From the NCBI GenBank assembly GCA_043228905.1, contig JBHGNT010000004.1, positions 4,154,001-4,218,000 of the forward strand: a stretch of DNA of 64,000 nt, read 5' to 3'. The position numbers were made by a program, and so were the translations under genes. Below, one piece after another: positions 58,931 to 64,000 of the stretch. This DNA comes from Azolla caroliniana. Its lineage: Eukaryota; Polypodiophyta. The notes under the pieces are model-generated. The model was not told where the DNA came from. It did not search any database and saw only the letters and a program-made list of their open reading frames with translations. Within the stretch, counting starts at the first letter, position 1. Each line of letters opens with the position of its first letter.

Positions 58931-60560
58931 TACCTAATTTCTTTATATCTAGTCTCTAGAGTATCTAATAGTTTGGGGAGGGTGGGAGAGGTACCAAGTA
59001 TGTCTTGGTATTTTGCCCTTATCTCGGCGTAAGTTGGACACTTGCATGTAAAGTGGTACTCATCTTCTATCTCTATGTGACATAATCTACATATCCTTTC
59101 CTCTCTAGGGACTCCATTAGTATGACCATTCTCAATCTCAAGCAGGTGAGATGATATTCTAAGTTGTCCAATGGCAACCCTTAGTGCATTTGGTAAGAAT
59201 GCATCTAGATATTTTGGTCGTGTAATAAAACCTAACTTATAGAAGTGCATGAAGTGTTTCTTATAGTACAACATTTTAGATGGCAGTGGCTCTAATGGGG
59301 TGGTCCATTTATACCGAGTGTAAATTTGTCATATTTCTTGGCATATTACTTTATTACGGTCCTCACGAGATATTAAAGTGTTATCAATCTCGTGGTTGTA
59401 CCTAAGGGGAGGTAGATTGTTAATGTCTATACCATTTGTAAGAAGCCAACTCACCATCATGCCATACCATGAGCTAGTATAACCAAACTCGTAGAGAGAT
59501 TGAGATGCCTCAAAAGCTTGATGAGATATCCTATCATGTGGTTGGCTATGTATCCTATGAATAAAGACAACACGTTGAAAAAGTGCTTCTACTAACATCG
59601 AGGGTAAGGTGAACTCAACTCTAATAATGTCATGTCATGTGGTATCGTCGATTTGCTTCGGAGTTGGCGTGATAACATCATCTCCAATGGTCTCTCTAAT
59701 TGCATCCACATGAAAGATGGTAACCCTGGAGCCCAAACGATTGATGCATACATGAGGGAGGGGGTCACTAATGAGTCAAAGAGACACCTCTTAGTCCGTG
59801 GCTCTTGAAAGTATGCTTGGTGGCATTGCCTCTCTAAGAGTGAGAGGGATGCATGTCCTCTTGTAAGTCTATCCTTCCCTACCCATGTCATAGAAAAATT
59901 ACCTGAGCGGGCACTGAAAGTGACTCCAAGATATACATATGATCCAACTACCTCAACTTGGCTATGGGAGATGGTTAGGTGACACTTGGTTCTAACTTGA
60001 GCCGATGTGTGGAAGATAAGGACTTTAGTTTTCCCTAGGTTCACTACCAAATCTCGTTGTGTGCAAAAGTAATCTAAGGCATTAAGTTGCCTTTGTAGGT
60101 CATGTTCAGACTCTGAGAGCAAAACTATGTCGTCTGCATAGAGCAAGATACAAACCTGTGTACCCCCAAGGACTACTCCGTTGCCTCCCTTACGAGCAAT
60201 AAAGTCCGTGATCTCATCAATGTAGATCCCAAAAAGAGTCGATGATAGGGGACAACCTTGTTTTACACCGATAGTGCTAGTGAAGTAGTGGGATAGGCCA
60301 CCTAGGCATCGTACGTGCCCGGAGACTTGCTCATATAGTGCGTAGATGGCCCAAATCACGTCATCTGGTATCTTCGAGCTTTTGAGCCTATCAAACAACC
60401 GCTCTCTAGGGACACTGCCCAAAGGCTTTGCAGGAGTCCACAGAACAACAATATAATATCTTCGTGCGAGCCATTAACATCTAAGCGTGAAGATACGATC
60501 AACAGTAGAGAAGGCGCGTCGAAAGCCAACCGATTCAGGTGGTCGAAGATTTTAAGGTCT
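58931..60560 (-). pseudogene. LINE B reverse transcriptase
   Basis: Minus-strand frames 60422-59592, 59598-59329 and 59274-58930 succeed each other with small shifts. They hold RT motifs GVKQGCPLSSTLFGIYIDEI, LLYADDIVLLS with both catalytic aspartates, VNLGKTKVLIF and YVYLGVTF, then a zinc knuckle RICRLCHIE..HFTCKCPTYAEIRAKY. Upstream, to about 60540, the finger region is visible in another frame (CKAFG, joined by a shift to SVPRERL). It has the same order as LINE A, with sequence clearly diverged. The 5' end, including any endonuclease, is absent. Confidence 0.88.
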
Positions 60561-60705
60561 CCATATAATCGCGAAGCTCAACAACTTCCATTGCTGCACC
60601 ATATAATTTAGCGAGCATACGACCTATCATAATTGTAAATGGTCCTATATGTATGTAACTGGGTCCATGGGGTCTTCTCTGTTATGTATGGGGGCCACTC
60701 TGTTG

Positions 60706-60770
60706 AGAGTCCATTGTGGTCAGAGTCCATAGTGTTGAGAGTCCATATGGTGTTCATAGTCCATAGAGAG
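60706..60770 (+). repeat. Four short 'gagtccat' units upstream of SERRATE
   Basis: Units of about 16 bases, gagtccattgtggtca, gagtccatagtgttga, gagtccatatggtgtt and tagtccatag, lie in what is probably the promoter or leader of the next gene. Confidence 0.75.
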
Positions 60771-60886
60771 AGAGAGAATAGAGTGAAGTGTGTGTGCGAG
60801 AGGAGAGGGTAACGTTTGTCTCTGCTGGTTTTTGGTTTTGTGGTGTTTTTCTTCTGTTGTCTGCGAGACACAGAAGAGTGAGACAG

Positions 60887-60892
<6 letters not shown>

Positions 60893-60927
<35 letters not shown>
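60893..60927 (+). repeat. (AG)n run just before the SERRATE start
   Basis: About 17 AG units end seven bases before the ATG at 60934, so the run is in the 5' leader. Purine-rich leaders of this kind are common in plants. Confidence 0.92.
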
Positions 60928-60928
<1 letters not shown>

Positions 60929-60933
60929 CTGCC

Positions 60934-63547
60934 ATGGATTCTCCCCCTCCCCCCCTCCCCCCACCTGCCAGGGATCGTCGCGCTGCAGACAACGAACGCA
61001 GACGAGGTCGAGACAGAGAGCCCCGCCGAGAGCCTCGCTTCGATGAAGACCGGCTCGATTACAAGAGGCGGAGAAGCCCCCCTTCCCCCCCTCCCCCTCC
61101 CCCTCCATCTCAGTACAGAGGTAGAGACAGAAGACCTTCCCCTCCTTACAAGCGTTCTCGAAGAGACGATCGGAGGTAAGTCCCCGTCTCTCCCTCTTTT
61201 CGTTTTCTCTTCTCTGCAGAATCTTTCCTTTCTCTGTATCGGTAGAGGAAACAGAAACAAAGTAACTTTCTCGACTTCCCTCGTCTCCTCTACTGTTTCT
61301 GATTGTCAGTACTTCTGCATTTTTGGATTCTCTGTTAGGTTTGTTGTTCTATCGCAAGAAAAATGGACCTTTCAGATTAGTCTGATTTCCTGCCCTTTTC
61401 CATTTCCCCTTCACTTCGATACTCATCTAGAAGAGAACTGTTCAAATATTTACCACATTTTCTGTAGGTTTTGTAGCAAGAAAACGGATTCCTAGAGTTT
61501 TCCATTTCCCTTTTGTATGTTGTCTTATTTTTTTGTTATAGTAGTTTTCAACAGCAAGAAAATGGAGAAATGCTCTGATTCATCCCTGTTTTCACTCTCT
61601 CTCCTTCACAGAATTTTCCTGCCAGATAATAAATAAGCTATTTGGTTAGAAATATATTCTCTGTAATTCCAATAAATCTGGTATCCAGGAGTTCCCTTTA
61701 CTAGTTATTGTGTTAGAATCAGGCCTGTATTCTTTCCCTTCTTCCTCTGTTGTTTTCTATATGTTTTGTAGCAAGAAAATGGAAAATTTCTATCTTGTCC
61801 TCCACTTGTATATCTGAATATCAGATAAGTCTGATGTGTAGACTCTTCTGTATTTTCTCTGCTAAATTAGAGATTGCATGTTTCTTGTAGGGTATTTGGT
61901 CAGAAAATGCATATGCTTTTCCTTTTCTGAGTTAGACCAATCATCCTTTTTTCTTTAAGATTTGTGGCAAGAAGATATAAAGAATGCTATATTGACTTGC
62001 TTTTCAGTGATACAAGGCGTGTCACTTTTTTTAAAAGTTTTGTGGCAAGAAATTGGAAATGATTTTATGTTGGATTACGTTTCAGTAACATAAGTTTGCT
62101 GACAGGCATCTTGTTTACTCAACTCGGGGAAATCAAGGCCCTTCTATTATCGCTATTTTTCTGTTGATCACTGCTATTGTTTTTTTCAAATCTGTAAGTT
62201 TAATAATAGGAATATGGGCAAAATCATAATAAATTCTTCTCAGTGGTAGAGGTCTTCTTAAAATGAAGATGGAAGAATAGAATGTATGCTTCTATCTGAG
62301 CAATCGTCAACAATATGCTCTGTAATAGAAATTAGTAATCCATTATTTTGTCTATGTTGAATTGGCATATGGTGATTTCATGACAACCTTCTTTGCCAAG
62401 CTGAAGAAGAAATTTCTTGCAGTTGCATTGATATATACAAATTACATACTTCATTGGTTAGATTGATTTTATTTCCCGACTATATTGTTGTGGCATGTAT
62501 TTTGATGATAGTTGATAGACCTTATTTCTCTTTAGAAAATTGATACTTTAAACTAACATGTTGATGTTGACACAGGCGATATTTATCGAGCTGATTCTTT
62601 GTGCAAGAAATTTGCAATGAGTGTTAAAGTTGGGGGGGAGTGAGGAAATCTGTTTAGAGTTATCTCCTTTTTCTATGATATATCTCAAAAAAATTTCTTG
62701 TGAGCGGAATGTAGGGAGTGTTTTCTTCCAACTGATTGATAAGATCAGATAAGGTTAGGGGAATTTGGGTTGTGCATATGAGAGTGACAAGGCCAAGCAT
62801 ATGACATACTATGCTGTTCCTCTTCGTGTGCAAGTGAGTCGAAAGATCTCAAGGTGTATGATAGTTCCTCTCTGAGTTACGTCGCACCACAAAAAATTGC
62901 AAGTAAGAGCATCTAAATAAATAGTGGAGATTGTTGTACTTCATTGTGTTGGTGCTCTTGAGATTTTATGATGGGTTAAAAATAGGCTTATTGAGGCATG
63001 TTTCTATAAATTTTTCTTTTTCTTTGATTACCTTTGTTTGTATGGATTTATAGCAAGCGTGAAAAACTTGAGCGCACCTTCCCTTTTCTTACTACAGGAT
63101 AGGAACTCATGGTGGACGAAGTGGCAGTTACAGTGGGGATGAAAGAAGCACTGGACGAAGACAAGGTAGTTTGTTCTCTTTAATTTTTAGAAAAACATGG
63201 TGGTTTTTGTTTCATTTTTCTTGAATCTCTTTAAATCTAATCTTGATTTTAATCTTGTTTTTTTAATGTTTACCTATAATTATATTCTTAATTTCTTTAC
63301 TCAAGGTCTCTCTCTCTCTCTCACAGATATGTATGTATAATATGATTTTCGAGTTGGTGAGTTAGTCACTTTTACTCTTCCTCTCTCTCTCATACACACC
63401 ACATTCGCATGTATGTATAATATTATTTTCAGAGTTGGTGATTTAGTTACTTTCTTGTTTGCATAAATAATCTTTCTTATGTAATGCGCCCAAATCTAAT
63501 TCTTTTAATATCTACTTGTACATGTATTCTTAATTGCTTTAATCAAG

Positions 63548-63583
<36 letters not shown>

Positions 63584-64000
63584 TGTGTAATATGATTTTA
63601 GAGTTGGTGGATTTAGTCATTTTCACTCTCACTCTTTCTCTCTCACATGCAGCACACACATGTATATATAATAATCTTTATCTTTTGTAATGCGCTATAA
63701 ACTTAAATTGGTTTATGAAGGCTACTTTTAAGGTGTTCATCAAACCTTTATTTGTGCCAGATTATATGGGGCAGATTCTTCCATTTATTAACGGACTGTT
63801 GCTTTTGTGCAGAATATGGAAGGGGAGGAAGTAGAGATGGGCTATTATCTAGTCGCAAGTAAGTGCTTTCTGGTTTTTGGGTAATAATTGAATTTTTTTT
63901 ATACTGTTATAAATTCCTCAAATTTTCTGATTTGTTATTGGTCTTATATGTACAGGGAAGGGTTGATGACATACAAGCAATTCATTTCTGAGTTGGAAGA
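60934..64000 (+). CDS. SE: SERRATE zinc-finger protein, 5' part
   Basis: Four exons join in frame: 60934-61175, 63098-63165, 63813-63858 and 63956 onward, running off the window. The first encodes a Pro/Arg-rich disordered head (MDSPPPPLPPPARDRRA, RRSPPSPPPPPPPSQYR, PSPPYKRSRRDDR). The next two add Gly/Arg/Ser-rich sequence (HGGRSGSYSGDERSTGRR, YGRGGSRDGLL). The last begins LMTYKQFISELED, which matches the conserved start of the SERRATE/ARS2 domain. SERRATE acts in the nucleus with DCL1 and HYL1 in microRNA processing and with the cap-binding complex in splicing. The zinc finger lies beyond the window. The first intron is 1922 bases. Confidence 0.9.
61176..63097 (+). other. SERRATE intron 1
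   Basis: T-rich intron without other genes. The phrase 'gcaagaaaatgga' with a preceding 'tttgt' recurs about six times between 61340 and 62060 (for example near 61351, 61550, 61770 and 62045), a loose internal repeat. Confidence 0.7.

Larger units (their letters stand above)
55750..60560 (-). mobile_element. Non-LTR retrotransposon (LINE) remnant B, split by an LTR element
   Basis: The pol part (58931-60560) reads on the minus strand and belongs to the LINE A family. Outside the LTR insertion, 56151-55750 on the minus strand seems to continue the downstream region of the element (a TITFLISP segment beside TITTFFSPITP in LINE A), which fits the target duplication ATATC at both sides of the insertion. 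The left limit is uncertain. Confidence 0.65.

Noticed and set aside
60608-61260. Overlapping minus-strand frames rich in Ser-Leu or Gly
   Set aside because: They are translations of the (CT)n run and of the antisense of the Pro/Arg-rich SERRATE head.

Overview
The window is nuclear DNA of a land plant. It is AT-rich, the genes are split by GT-AG introns of 70 to more than 2000 bases, and the space between them is filled with (CT)n runs and decayed transposons. Two points suggest, but do not prove, a non-seed vascular plant such as a fern: the ABC transporter at 4.7-8.4 kb resembles the PMP70/ALDP half transporters more than either Arabidopsis ABCD protein, and the transposons form dense nested layers.

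Six host genes can be modelled exon by exon. From left to right: the 3' part of a peroxisomal-type ABCD transporter (4718-8428, +); a complete FEI-type LRR receptor kinase (16074-22084, +); a complete GDSL esterase/lipase (25099-28612, +); a GH17 endo-1,3-beta-glucanase lacking only its first, signal-peptide exon (31482-33545, +); a complete ERD7-like senescence/dehydration protein (43702-47534, +); a 3-methyladenine DNA glycosylase (53650-50094, -); and, as a seventh and partial gene, the 5' end of SERRATE (60934 to the window end, +). FEI, GDSL and GH17 are all cell-surface or cell-wall genes, but they are separate transcription units and no operon-like logic is implied.

The rest is mostly mobile DNA. 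1.3-2.9 kb is a non-LTR (LINE) pol remnant and 3.8-4.45 kb a Ty3/Gypsy RT remnant, both in or beside the ABC gene. At 10.5 and 42.5 kb are two copies of a non-autonomous hAT-like element; the first has a perfect 8-bp target duplication. At 13.0-13.9 kb are two small inverted-repeat elements. Between 33.8 and 42.4 kb lies a DNA transposon with about 200-bp terminal inverted repeats, arrays of a GGTTGGGCGACC motif and a ULP1-type cysteine protease gene, split by a 5.8-kb Copia element with LTRs, primer-binding site and polypurine tract. Between about 55.8 and 60.6 kb a second LINE of the same family is split by a 2.8-kb LTR element (perfect 5-bp TSD, interior of 166-bp tandem repeats, chromodomain remnant), which is itself split by a solo LTR with its own perfect 5-bp TSD.

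The observations I would check first are: the FEI upstream ORF whose stop codon overlaps the main start as ATGA; the ULP1 transposon with its lopsided motif arrays; the Copia element with an extra charged 3' extension and a second polypurine-like tract; and the three-level nest in front of SERRATE. All exon models come from reading splice signals and reading frames by eye. No database search was run.
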